A stretch of 64,000 nucleotides of DNA. Origin: Eucalyptus grandis. Its lineage: Eukaryota > Streptophyta > Magnoliopsida > Myrtales > Myrtaceae. Of the stretch, positions 10,526-21,592 are shown piece by piece (the first letter of the stretch is position 1; each line of letters opens with the position of its first letter). The stretch is from positions 62,603,034 through 62,667,033 of the forward strand of contig NC_052614.1 of assembly GCF_016545825.1 (NCBI RefSeq). The letters are read 5' to 3'. A program made the position numbers and the translations under genes. Under the pieces are notes generated by a model. It saw only the letters and a list, made by a program, of their open reading frames with translations. It was not told where the DNA came from and ran no database searches.

Positions 10526-13489
10526 CTAAGACTTTTGTCAAATCATAAAACAATTTAAGATTTAGGATTTTATAATGTCACTGGTCGTGTGTGCCGATGC
10601 TTTGCTATCAAGATATCACATTGGATAAAAAAAAATCTCTCCTACCAACAAAGCTGATATGGAGTTTGAGAGATCAATGGTGGTGAAGGCGTGGTTCAAT
10701 CGTTGTCGACATAGTAGCGCAATGTGTCTTGCCCCGTTATAGATTTGATAAATAAGACAAGGCCTAAATCTAAGAATGACTCCCATGGTGAATGGGGAAA
10801 CACGGGTTCAAACTACCATGAGACTGACTAGAGGAGGTGGTGGAACAATCAGTATAGAGGGCTTATAATGATTACACACTGGGCTGATAATAGGAGGATT
10901 GAAAATCCGATTGATCACGCAAGAACCATCTACCTTGTTTAGTATGGAAAAATGTCCATTTAATGTTTGCTTTTCTTGAAAATCATTCAATAGTGGTTAA
11001 AAAAACTAATCTCAATCATTTTTAATATTCAGTGCAATTAAAATTATGACCTTTATTGTTAATTTCTTATATTGCATGAGAAATGAAAATTAACCAGGCG
11101 TGATGCATGAAAACTAGTTTAGTCTAATGTCTAGTTCAAGATTATTAGCACTCTAAAAAAATGCAAAACCATCTTTTTGTCGTGGTATTAGGTACGAAAG
11201 CAATCGATCCATCAGAGGCATCAGATAATACAAACTCCATTCATAGCCCACTCGTTTAAAATATTTAGATGGAAAAAGCTTATGTGGCGATGCAGGTAGG
11301 GGAGGAATTTGTTAGATAATTGCATATTGCGCACTCATCGGACTTATCTTACTCCCTTGTAAAAATTATATTCATGATGGTGGATATAAAAGAGAACTAA
11401 TTAGAGAGCGGATGGATTTGGCTCTAGCCTTTTGAAAAAATAATAGATTAATTGTCTCATGTCGGGATGGGCGGCCAAAAACGATTTTTCCCAGGTCCGG
11501 TCATGGCTTAAGTGATCGTCCATAATGAAAAATTGTGAAATTAATATGAAACATCAGATTTTCAATGAAATTTGAAGATCACTCGTTAACATATCACATG
11601 ACGATGCGCATTGTAAAAGGAAAATGTCCTTTTACGATATTAAGAAAACGAGGGGAGAATTCCGGAAACGACCGTGCGATTTCACCGTACCTGGCTACCC
11701 TCTCTCGCCTGTCTGCACCACCACCACCACCACCACCTAATCCTGTTAGTGGCGTGGGTCAAACCGAGTCTCCACCCCTGCCGCCATGGGCAGTGGGGCT
11801 GCTCCTTGCTAAAATAGTAAACAACAGAGACTAAATATTTGTCAACTTGGGACTAATCGCACAACCATAAGGGCCAGATGGATCCAACATGACTACTTCA
11901 TATTTGGAATCAACATCATAAATGGCGTGACAAGCGCACGAATAGCTAAAGGTGCTTCCTGACTAAGAAAATTTATCTAGATATGGTTTACCTCAAAGAA
12001 CTCGTCGCTAAATTTGTACCATTTTTATCATATTACTTAATAAATGTTCCAAGACATTTTGTCATCAATTGATGCGAGAATATTCTTAATTTGCAGTTAC
12101 TTGCATATTCATTTGATAGAAGATGAAACCCCCATTAGTTGGATAAAAGTTGAGAACTTATAAAATCCTAATTAGTTGCCGCCCATTCGTCTATAATTCT
12201 TTGCAATTTTTTCATAAAAAGTCTAGCATTCTTCTTGTGTTCATTAACCCCGCCCCACCCCCGCGGCCCCGGGTGCTTAACCCGTTAGCAGAAATTCATC
12301 GATTTTATACTTGGTAATCCTAAAATGACGTCTCGAAATTAAATTCCTAGATAAGCATCCACATCTTCCCCGTAAAAAAATTGGGTTCTTAAATTGATAA
12401 AATATCCAGTCAAATGACTACATCCAATTTTATGACATGCTTGTAAGTTTTTTTTCCCCAAAAAACTATTTCTTCTAAATTCCTCAGTTGGATTTTCCGG
12501 AATGATATAAGAATCTCTTGAGAGAATAAGTTAAAGATATTGGTACATTTTTAATCCAAAAACAATTGGTCATTACGGGAAATTTTGTTGACAGTCATGT
12601 GCATCTACGACCATGAACGTAGTTGTCGGTATACAGTGATGACTGATGAATGATCAAGACTGGTGTAAATTCAAGCAGGTGTCGAGTACAGAATGTGAGG
12701 ACGATGAAGATGCTAATTGATGGTTGAATTGAGTGAAAGGTTAAGAGTTATAAGCGTTCAAAGAGCAAGATGACGTGCGATTATTGAGACCGGAATTATT
12801 GAGATCAGTCGAGTCCATTGCACAACTAAAGAGTTACAACTGCTTACATATGAAATTACTGTGCAATCATGGAATTTGTCATGGAGCATAAGATTGTGCA
12901 AATGCGGTTGTGACCCTTGATTTGAATATTGACCTCTTAGGAGTAGTTATGTCTTGTAATAGGTTATATAAGCCGTGTTGAATTATTGTAAAAGGGATAC
13001 ATGATCATCAACACAAATTATGTATGTTTCGATTTATCAGTTCAACTCTTCAATTCATGCATTTACTTTCTTCTAGAGTAGTTAGTTCTAGTTTTTGGTT
13101 ACACATGCTACCTCCTATCCGAATTGCCATGGAACTCCATTCGATAGAAAACCAACGACTATGTTTTGGTGAAGGTATTTCATGGAGAGGATGGATTAAT
13201 CACATGGGCGTGGCCTCCATGTAGCCAAATGACGGATGATGCTGACATAATCTTGTGGCATCAATCTAATGCAACAACTAGAACCGGAGTACCGTAGCCA
13301 GACGAACAATGACATATTGATGTAGTCTTCGTCCCTTCCATTAAGAGGATGCCGTCAAGCCGTTCTTATTCTTCAACTCGCTATTTTACCTAATTAAACT
13401 TGATTTTGCTAGGCACTTGAATCTCTGTGTAATACCTATTGGCTATTGTTAATTGTCACCATATCGTTAGGTGACCGATGTCGGGTCCA

Positions 13490-13650
13490 CTCTTGCCATT
13501 ATTGGTTCTAGTCTTGAAGTTGCACGCGGCTTTGACTAGTTTATGCTCCGGTTCTACTCCAGTTTTGAGGTTGCACGCGGCTTTGACTAGTTTATGCTCG
13601 GTTCTGCTCTTGTTTTGAGGTTGCACGCGGCTTTTAGTAGTTCATGCTCC
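13490..13650. repeat. Minisatellite, about 50-bp unit, three copies
   Basis: The phrase gttgcacgcggct recurs at 13519, 13570 and 13620, each time followed by ctagtttatgctc or a close variant. Periods are 51 and 50 bases. No coding content. Confidence 0.8.
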
Positions 13651-13739
13651 ACTCTTGTGTTTTCTTCTAAACGCTTTGGCTTCTAGGGCTTTAAAAAGTC
13701 ATCCGAGGTTGCTACATATTGTCCGGCTTTTAATAATCG

Positions 13740-15440
13740 GAAGGCTCTCACACCCCTCAATACCAGATTCAACATTAGCCCATACAAGCAAAAAGTCAAA
13801 CCTCTCGACTTTGAACTTAAAAACTAATCGCTTGCTTTTATAAAGAAACTTTCCCTATTCCTCAGAAATGCACTCCAAATGGTGATCTCTTCCCTGATAA
13901 AGAGAGATAATAACTACAGGGTTTCAATTTCACCCCCACAAGCCAAAACGAAATACAACCAAATTACTAGACAATACATTCATTTGATAATGTAATTAAT
14001 AAGTTCTCGCATGAGATATTTCTTTCTTTTATTTGATTTTTTAAAAATATCATTGCTAAGATGAATGGAAGTTGACTTCCTTTTTCCTCTCTTGTACAAA
14101 ACTAATACAAAATAAATTAAATGGCCTCTGCCGTCTTTCCATGATGGGTCGCTCCCAAAAAATAACTCCTGGCCAGCGGCATTAGATTAATATCAAATTT
14201 TCTAAAAATGCCAACGATGATGACCTACTTTCGACTTTCACCGTCGGAAAAAGCAAGGTTCGTGATCCCGTGCCTTTCTAACTCACAACATAGATTGTCT
14301 CATGACCTTCCGATGATTATACTGTTAGGATTCGCTAGAAAAATAGAAAAACGCAAAAAAAGTGTCTTGATCTTTTCGCAATAAGTTCCAATGATATTCC
14401 TTGGAGAGTCCGCCGACGACTAGCAGCTGAAAGTCTCCGGCGTTGGCGGCCTCCCACCTCGAATCCTGCCTTTTAGCTTGCCTCCTCAAAAACGTGCCAA
14501 TGGAATGAGTTCGTGTTACTCACTTAATCACCAAAAAAAAAAAAAAAAAAATCTTAGCTTTTGCTCATCGAAAAAGAAGAATCTTATTCACTAATTATGA
14601 GCATGAAACACCAAATATATATATATATATATGCACGCATGCCCGGCACGCACGGAACATCAACCTCCCGCCTCGATTATTCTTGGGTCCCCTTAAGAAG
14701 CTCCGACGACTAAGCTGCTCAGCCTTTTTCAACACCGAGCAGCTTTATTGTACACAAATGTGAACGCGGCCATTTCCTTGTACTTTTTTCCCATGCTCTA
14801 GTCTCTGTCTCTTCAACCTTATGATAGCCTCAAATAAGAAAGAAGTTGAACTTGACTCCACCCATAGAGGTGCATAGCCCGGCGAAATAAGGTTTTCGAG
14901 TCTTGTCACGTTGGTTTTAACCTTTGCTAAGCAAATATGATGTTATGCATGACCAGAAACTGCGTAATGACCGTGGGATGATCACCGATTCCATATTGCA
15001 AGTTCATGAATAAATGGTGAAATTGGAGAGATGGACCAGAACAAGAGGTTTCTTTGCTTTCGAGATCTAACTAGACTGAGTTCGTGCTCTATTGAATTCG
15101 TACACTATTGAGATCAAGAGAAATTAAATCAAACGAATGCCTTTCATAGAGAGGCTTTCGACATTTTGGTGGTGAAGATAGGACTAAAAGCTCCGTCGGT
15201 TTTGTCCTTATCATGACTATGCGCTCGGATTACAAACCTGTCGTTGCATTTGACGGTTATCATATACTTCCTTTTTTCACGAACTCTGCTTGTGTATAGC
15301 CCCCAAAATCAAAATACATGAGCAAGAGAAGACCTTGAACTTCCTTTTTCTTGAAGCTTCCTATTTTTATCGATAAATTATACAAGAGTTACATTCTTAT
15401 GACGATGCACACGACATGCAGACACTAAAATGGCCCTTCC
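13740..15440. repeat. AAP-flank repeat unit 3' of AAP copy 1
   Basis: Matches 6430-8300 and 44620-46450 in the same orientation (shared phrases such as gatacaagcaaaaagtcaaa and gagaaattaaatcaaa). It runs directly into the last exon of the permease copy, as the unit at 43.3-46.4 kb runs into the intact permease. An A17 tract (14533) and a short (TA)n (14616-14632) are the only low-complexity stretches. No gene. Confidence 0.75.
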
Positions 15441-16347
15441 GTCCCAACATAGATTATACAGTGAAACTGAAATTTGACCCTAAAACTTATCACACAGCAA
15501 ATTTCACAGACGCAATAAACCTTTATGCGAACATGAACACGAAAAAAATCTCTCTCGCCTTCACTCTTTCCTTTCCATACGTGCGACATGCCTGTCAGTT
15601 GCACGTTATTTAGTAGTCGGTACTGAATGGCTTGAAGGACTTGAGGTCGAGAAATACATTGGCGACAGAGCCAGCGGCGGCAGCGATGGTGATAATAAGG
15701 CAAGCCACACTTACAATCTGAGGCACACCCACTTGGTGCCCCACGTGGGTATTTTCTTCTGCTTAATGTACAGCTCGACCGGGAAAAACCGTGAGGGGCC
15801 AAAAACCTAGCGCTCCGAGCAGCCCAACAATGTCGTTGAAGAAGGGGAGGAGCATGGAGATGAAGATGGTCCCGATCACGAAGACCGTACTCCAGACCAA
15901 CCGCAAGAGTTTGAGCTTGTAAGATCTGCGCCAAGGGGCGGGGATTTCAATCTCCCTCGAGATAAACTGGCTGTTGGGAAATTTTTTAGCCAAGGTCTTC
16001 TCAACATGGTCGAATAGCGGTTGGCAGTTGAATTGGTACGCGCAGACGAGTTGGATCACGATTGCGGCGTTTGCAATGTCGACCATCCAGCATGGGTTGT
16101 AGAAGCCGAACCCAGCGAGGAGGTTTTTGGGTGCCATATCGCCAAGGCTGCGTAGCCCATGCACCCACAGATCATGTAGAAAAGGGTTGTGGCTGCTATG
16201 CTGATAAGACTGGCCTTCTTCGTCATCTTTGATTCAGATGGAGAGGACCGGATGGTGTCCTAAAACAAATATAAACTCATCATGTCAATGATTTCAATTC
16301 ATCAGAACTATTAACCATCACTAGTACTTTCTTGTGTCATGCATTTG

Positions 16348-16865
16348 TGTTGGAGTTTGTGATCCAATTCTAGAAACTTCAAGATAGTTTTGAGCTAGAA
16401 GATTCAAGAAAAATTCTAGAATTGTCTACAAGCTTATGTGTCTAAGAAAATGTAGAAGTCTCTAGAAGAACTACAATCTAGAATTACCTAGATGAAGCCT
16501 ACATGGACAACATTCTATAGAAATCTAGAATGTTGTACTAAGGTGTGACTCATGCCTATAAATAGGCTTGTAGTTCATTCATTTTAGTGAGTGAGAGGTA
16601 ACCCTCCACGTGTGAGGTGAACCCTCCACCATAAGAGGTCATAGATCTCTACTATACCTCCATCAAACTATTTTGTTCAACTAATGAAACTATTTTCCCA
16701 CATCCCATGTTCTTTATCCTTCAATTATCCTAGTTTATCCCTTGTCCATCCTCTATCATCTATAAACTACACCATACACTTGCACACAACATCACTAACA
16801 AAAAACTATAACTAATATCAAAACCATGCTTCCGCAGCGCTCACATTCAAAATATTTTTTTAACA
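16348..16865. mobile_element. Solo LTR (Copia-like) in AAP intron 5
   Basis: 518 bp starting TGTTGGAGTTTGTGATCC and ending TTTAACA, with TG...CA termini. It is flanked by a perfect 5-bp target duplication ATTTG (16343-16347 and 16866-16870). The paralogous intron at 47331-47345 has the uninterrupted site with a single ATTTG (47338-47342). A TATAAATA-like box sits near 16557. No internal retrotransposon sequence remains, as expected after LTR-LTR recombination. Orientation follows the TATA box (plus), antisense to the permease. Confidence 0.93.
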
Positions 16866-17927
16866 ATTTGAGAGAGCTCTGCTCACCTGAACTTCAAAGA
16901 AGATAAGGAAGTACGAAAAGGCAAAGATGATGTCACCAAGAGCCTGGAAGTTCCTCCATATTTTCTGCGTTGAGGTCAAGGCCCTGATGTTGATTCCAGT
17001 GAGACTTCCCTTAATTTTTCCTGTCTCTGAAGATAAAACAAACCAGAAGAGAACACTAAATCAGAACTTCATAATTCGACTAGGTTCTATCACCAATGGA
17101 GATAGCTTAGAAACATAAATAGAGCAGCTTAGCAAGAAAAATTTCATGTGCCTGCAAGTTTGGCAATACTGAGGCCAAGTTCAATGGTGGAGTAGGCAAA
17201 CGACATGAAGGCGGCGACGATCGACAGCCACCACAGCCGATTGAAATTGGGGATCTGAGAGAAAATGATTTCAACGAAGCCAAACGCAATCATGTAAGGA
17301 TTGCTGTTGATGTGACGTGGGTCCTCACCTTTCTCGTGGAAGCAATTGGACCTCTTGATAGCCCTGCAATGACCATGGAAGCCGATAAAATCAAACTCAC
17401 ATAACTTTTGACACCATCGAAGTAGCAATCACTAGAATTCTCACTGCAAATATACTCACATCATGCTGGTGGAAGATGCAATGGTGTAACCAATGGCAAC
17501 CCCAAATAGGTTCACGTATAGAACCAGCTCAAAAAGCTTGATTTTGAGGCTACCTGGAGAATTTAATCAAAGAGAAGATTTTAGCACCCAACACAACATG
17601 ATTGGACTTGACTCGGACATTAGTATGTGAATATGAACATGAACACAGATACAAATGTGACATACCAAGATTGTCACGGACAGCACCCATGTAGGTGTAG
17701 TTACGGTTGCCGGTGGTGGGGTCGCCGGAGCGATAACAGGTGGTGAGGAGGGTGGAGGTGTAGTAAGTGACAAAGGCAAATAGGAGCACGATGGTGGGGC
17801 CAGCAATCCAGCCGAGCTGCGCGATGGCCCAAGCCAGGGACGGGCCTCCAGATCCGATCAGTGCTGTGATTATGAGAGCGCTCGCTGTCCATACCGTCTC
17901 TGCATTTATTCACACACAAGCCAAGAA

Positions 17928-18416
17928 AATATTCAGTGCATCTTGTGTGCCAGCGTGACAAACCAGAAGGACTGTGATCACCCCCCTTCTTTCCCCCACC
18001 GAGCCTTCAGCCGATCGATGAAGAGAGACGAATGAGGTCACATTGAAGAGGCGGGAGGAAATGGGCTCGGAGAAGTCACTGCCGTCGAGGTTGAGCCGTC
18101 TGAGCCAGCCGAGGAGGCCGAGCTCGAAGGGGATGCAGCCGAAGAGGTTCTTGCCAGCGAGGAAGAGGGACGCGACCCGGCCGTGAGTGCAGGCGACGCC
18201 GGACCAGAGGGGCGGCGCGGTGGTTCGTCGGTCCTCCGAAGGCTTGGCGGAAGAGAGAGACTAGGGCGACAGAAGAGAGAGAGAGAGAGCTTGCGAGGGG
18301 ATAATTTCTTGGTCGGGGCGGGAGGAAGAGGACGCTCAGCTTAAAGTTTGCTAGCTAGACAAGTTGGGCCCATTGAACATGTGTCGCATTTGTCAATCAT
18401 CACATGATGCACCCAA
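17928..18416. mobile_element. Insertion in AAP intron 1 carrying the LRR fragment
   Basis: Comparison with the intact paralogue (cacaagcc ... taacatgtcactaa, continuous at 48391-48417) shows about 490 extra bases here. GC content is clearly higher than in the intron around it. Near the ends, 17936-17947 and 18401-18412 are inverted complements at 11 of 12 positions, a possible remnant of terminal inverted repeats. No clear target duplication was seen, so the mechanism (Pack-MULE, Helitron or filler DNA) is undecided. Confidence 0.55.
18018..18206 (-). pseudogene. LRR receptor-kinase ectodomain fragment inside AAP intron 1
   Basis: 63 codons open without a stop on the minus strand read WSGVACTHGRVASLFLAGKN and then an LRR-type stretch with LxxLxxLxL spacing (ELGLLGWLRRLNL). 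This is the LRR N-terminal cap plus first repeat typical of plant LRR receptor kinases. It lies in an insertion of about 490 bp (about 17928-18416) missing from intron 1 of the paralogue at 48375-48801. Upstream there is a short GA tract (18270-18290). No kinase domain, start codon or splice context is present, so it is a captured gene fragment. Confidence 0.7.
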
Positions 18417-19050
18417 TGTAACATGTCACTAAACATTCTAGCTTTCCATTTTAATTTACTCCGTTAAAATGGAAAAAGAAGAGAATTGCTGCTTTAGCTA
18501 AAGCAAGAAAAGTGTACCATCCTCACCACACATCTTCAAATTTACTATTAATAGAATATACTGCCAGACAACATACTTGGAGATGTATAATTAGGAGGGT
18601 ACCGTGGAAAGTATCTCTAAGTATTTTTCAAAAAAAAAAAAGGTCGTAATTTCAGCTACTCTCCTGAGATCACAACACGGGTTGACGTGAAATGCTTGCG
18701 GGGCTAGGCTACTGGCGAGATAAATTTCTTTTTTCACTGACTCTGTTTTATAGAAATAGTCCTTTTTTTCCTGTGAAGAATATCTCATACTTTTGTCGCT
18801 TTATTCCCGGGTTTGTTGGCGGTATTGACATGATGCCATTGATCTTGAAGACAGGTGATTCTTTGTGGTAGCTCGCCCAAGTCCTTCATAACAAGTCGTG
18901 GTAATTTTCACTTCACTCTTTTCAGGAAAGAAATGAAGACAGAAATAAAGTCACCTGTGCGTTTGGGACGACGGTCGTCATTGAAGCATTCGAGCCATCT
19001 TCTGGGGGACATCAATGGATGCATGGACGATCTGGTTGTTTGGATTCTCC

Positions 19051-19098
<48 letters not shown>
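19051..19098. repeat. GA/CT dinucleotide microsatellite in AAP copy 1 leader
   Basis: About 23 GA repeats, which read as (CT)n directly upstream of the ATG in the minus-strand transcript. The paralogue has about 10 repeats at the same place (48904-48924). Confidence 0.9.
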
Positions 19099-19099
<1 letters not shown>

Positions 19100-19206
19100 G
19101 GATAATGGAATTGAGAAGAAGGAATTAGAGTCGGTGTGGTTAGAGTGGCCAAGAGAAGAATGAAGTGAGAGGTGCAGGGAGGCCTGAGGGATGGCTGTAG
19201 ATGGAG

Positions 19207-19213
19207 TTATATA
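19207..19213 (-). promoter_or_regulatory. Probable TATA box of AAP copy 1
   Basis: TATATAA on the minus strand, about 155 bases upstream of the ATG at 19052, a plausible core-promoter position given a (CT)n leader. The intact paralogue has TATAAATA at a comparable distance. Confidence 0.45.
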
Positions 19214-19589
19214 CAGCAAAAATTCAGAAGAGAGAGGTATTGTGGAAGAAGGACTCGTGGAACACAGACATGTTAAAAGTGCGATTTTGCGGTGTGGAAT
19301 CAAATGAAATTAGTAGAGGTCTCGCTTGCATCCAAGTTCACGTGAGCGGTCTTGTTTGCATCTAAATTCATTTCCATCTAAATGCACGTAAAGAAGAAAA
19401 ATTAGGTATCGTGGGAAGTCGACATGCATGCAAGGATGTAAAGGAGGGAGAGAGAAACAGGATGTGAGGTCGGCATGGAGTCAGCAAAATGTCATTCGAA
19501 CTCGTTGCCAAAAGATCGATGCTCATCTGCGTTTTTCTATTTTCCTAGTGAATCCTATCAATATGATCAATCTAGAGCATAGGCCACTC

Positions 19590-19990
19590 GTAGCCAGCAA
19601 TAATGGCAAGAGGGGAACCGACGTGGGAGAAACATTCGAGGGTCTTCACAATATGGGAAGAGAATTTGGTTGGTTAATTAAAAAAAGAAAGCATGTCATA
19701 GGTCACCTAATGATAAAATGACAATGTTCTTTCTAGTGTCTAATAATAACCTGATAGGTATTACACACATATGTTTGAGTTCCTAGCAAAATCAAATTTG
19801 ATTAGCTATAGTAGCGAGTTGAAGAATAACAAAGGTTTGTTCGCATTTTTTTCCCCTTCAAAACATGGTAGGTGATTTGATCCTCTTATCAGAAGGGATG
19901 AAGACTATATCATATGTCAGTTGTTTATCCGGCTATGTTACTTCCGCTCTCGTTGTTGTATTGGATTAATGCCCTGAAAAATTTTGTCGG
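19590..19990. repeat. Segment shared with 30150-30545
   Basis: The two stretches are alignable over about 400 bp in the same orientation (e.g. atggcaagag, tagcaaaatcaa, atggttggtgatttgatc in variant form, ending gattaatgccctgaaaaa). Divergence is considerable. No open reading frame is conserved between the copies. Confidence 0.65.
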
Positions 19991-20064
19991 CCAAAAATTC
20001 CGATTAAAAGGTTATCACCACATCTCTAGATGGATAATACAAGTGGGAGTTTGCTCACGCACAT

Positions 20065-20262
20065 GGAGATTATTATTGGTACATGGTACATCGAAATATC
20101 GCTTTCTCATCTTTTCTTTGGAGATTATTCTAGGTACACGGTACACGGAAATATCGTTTCTCGTCTTTTCTCCGGAGATTGTTGTTGGAATATGGAAATA
20201 TGTCTTTGTCGTCTTGGTATATGGGAGATATCGCTTTTCTTCGGAGATGACTCTTGGTGGGG
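20065..20262. repeat. Decaying minisatellite, about 54-bp unit
   Basis: Units begin ggagat at 20065, 20120, 20174, 20224 and 20243 and contain variants of gaaatatcg(c/t)tttctc(a/g)tcttttct. Unit lengths are 55, 54, 50 and 19. The array ends at the left target duplication of the Copia element. Confidence 0.75.
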
Positions 20263-20264
20263 GG

Positions 20265-20545
20265 TGTTGGCGTGATTGGTGCTGGCCCTTCTATTTGGGA
20301 AGAAATTATTTAGATTTGTTTTAATATGGGAAGAAATTATGTATATTCGTTTTGATTTCTGTAATTTTGGGAATTGCCTTATTTTTTTATATATTATTAT
20401 TGTCTTCCTTTCCTATACTTCATCAATAAAATGGCAATCTCTTTCTCAAAGGTGATATGACAAAAGAAAACTTTGAGAGAGGATCACCTGAGGACGTAGG
20501 CACATTGCTGAACCTTGTTAAATCATGTCTTCTTTAATTTCTTCA
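20265..20545 (+). repeat. Copia 5' LTR
   Basis: Begins TGTTGGCGTGATTGG, ends CTTCA. Matches 24848-25127 with a modest number of mismatches. It contains catcaataaaatgg, a likely polyadenylation region, near 20422. Confidence 0.95.
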
Positions 20546-20560
20546 TGGTATCGAGCAGGT
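20546..20560 (+). promoter_or_regulatory. Copia primer-binding site
   Basis: TGGTATCGAGCAGGT abuts the 5' LTR. The first seven bases match the initiator tRNA-Met primer site; the remainder differs from the usual CAGAGC by substitutions. Confidence 0.8.
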
Positions 20561-20630
20561 ACATACCTTGTTTATGTGTTTGATCCATCCGTGTCCTTCT
20601 TTTTGGTGTATGCACAGTTGTTGTTCAAAT

Positions 20631-21566
20631 CATGACTGATTTGAGTTCAGCCAATCCTAACCCCAGCTCCACCGCCACTGGTCAGCGACTCACCAATATA
20701 TTACTTTTGAATGAGAAGAACTTTCTTCCATGGTCTCGTGCTAATACGTGACCCTTGGGGGCAGATCGAAGCTTGGTCATATTAATGGCTAAATAAAAGC
20801 GCCTCCTGAGAGGGATGCGAAATTTGATGAATGGCAAGCCAATGACAGTTTGGTTATGTCTTGGATTTTTAACTCTATGGAATCTCAAGTGTATGAGATT
20901 TTTGCATATTCCCCTACAGCTCTAATCTTGTGGGAATCGTTGAATAAGATGTATGGACAAGCTCACAATGCATCTCGAGTATTCGAATTGCAACAAGAGA
21001 TTGCTAACTCTAAGGGAGAACCCTCTCAATCTTTCACCAACCATCTTGGAAATATGAAGAGAAGGTGGGATGAACTTTGTCTGTATAAGCCAGCGACCCA
21101 AAATGTGGCGAATTATATTCGATAAGAGGAGCAAGATCGCGTCTTCCAGTTATTGGCTAGCATTGGGCCTGAGTACGAAGACGTGAGAAGACAAATTCTG
21201 ATGAGTCCAAAATTGCCTACGTTTGATGAAGTCTGTGGCTTGATTCAAGGAGAAGAGACAAGACGTCAAGTGATGAGTGTCTCACCTAGTCTTGATAAAC
21301 CAATCTCTGAAAGTTCAGCTCATAAGGTTATGATGAACAACCAACGTGGTGAATTTGTGGCCAAATTGGCAAAGGGAAAAAATAAAAGGCCCATTCAATT
21401 TCATTGTGACCATTGTGATAGAGATGGTCACTCCAAAGACAAGTGTTGGTTACTTCATCCTCATCTTCGTGCCAACAAAGATAAGGTTCAAGAAGCAAAA
21501 CTTGCTATTCTAGGAAACTCTATAGAGTTTCAATCGAAATTGGAGTCCTTGGCACAACAATTTTAA
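20631..21566 (+). pseudogene. Copia gag (UBN2-type capsid plus zinc knuckle)
   Basis: From the first ATG after the primer site the frame breaks within ten codons. It reopens at 20850-21125 and, after a single TAA (21123-21125), continues in the same frame to 21566. The later part holds a CX2CX4HX4C knuckle (CDHCDRDGHSKDKC, about 21400-21441). The capsid-like part (about 20850-21290) resembles the gag family of plant Copia elements (phrases such as LWESLNKMYG and FTNHLGNMKRRWDEL). Broken by at least three lesions. Confidence 0.85.
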
Positions 21567-21592
21567 CAACTACTTTAGATGGAAGGGCAAGG

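Larger units (their letters stand above)
8138..13093. repeat. Large duplicated block, copy 2
   Basis: This is the partner of 1-4958. It starts at catgagaaattaaatc and continues without a break beyond 13093 into unique sequence leading to the AAP copy at 15.6 kb, so it is the properly anchored copy. Many small differences from copy 1 fall at CAG or CTG triplets. Contents mirror copy 1: LTR-like piece (8323), caulimovirid-like piece (about 9186-10525), then the repeat unit. Confidence 0.9.
15610..19052 (-). pseudogene. Amino acid permease (AAP family), disrupted copy
   Basis: This is a homologue of the plasma-membrane proton/amino-acid symporter encoded intact at 46622-48901, with the same six-exon plan. 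Exons by hand: 18955-19052, 17666-17899, 17553-17460, 17363-17152, 17026-16887 and 16259-15610. Exons 2-5 are open and in phase. Exon 1 is 2 nt shorter than its paralogue through two 1-nt losses and reaches a stop. Exon 6 has a 1-nt loss near 16145, another near 15719, and a net 2-nt loss near 15780-15790. The intron 4 donor is GC (17151-17150) instead of GT. Introns 1 and 5 carry insertions. Either this is a decaying duplicate, or part of the damage is residual sequencing error; five independent indels plus the weak donor favour a pseudogene. Confidence 0.8.

Noticed and set aside
19428..19721. 97-codon ORF upstream of AAP copy 1
   Set aside because: No domain. Its right part lies in the segment shared with 30150, where the frame is not kept.
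20065..20262. CRISPR-like array
   Set aside because: Units are diverged and contiguous without spacers, in plant nuclear DNA; it is a minisatellite.
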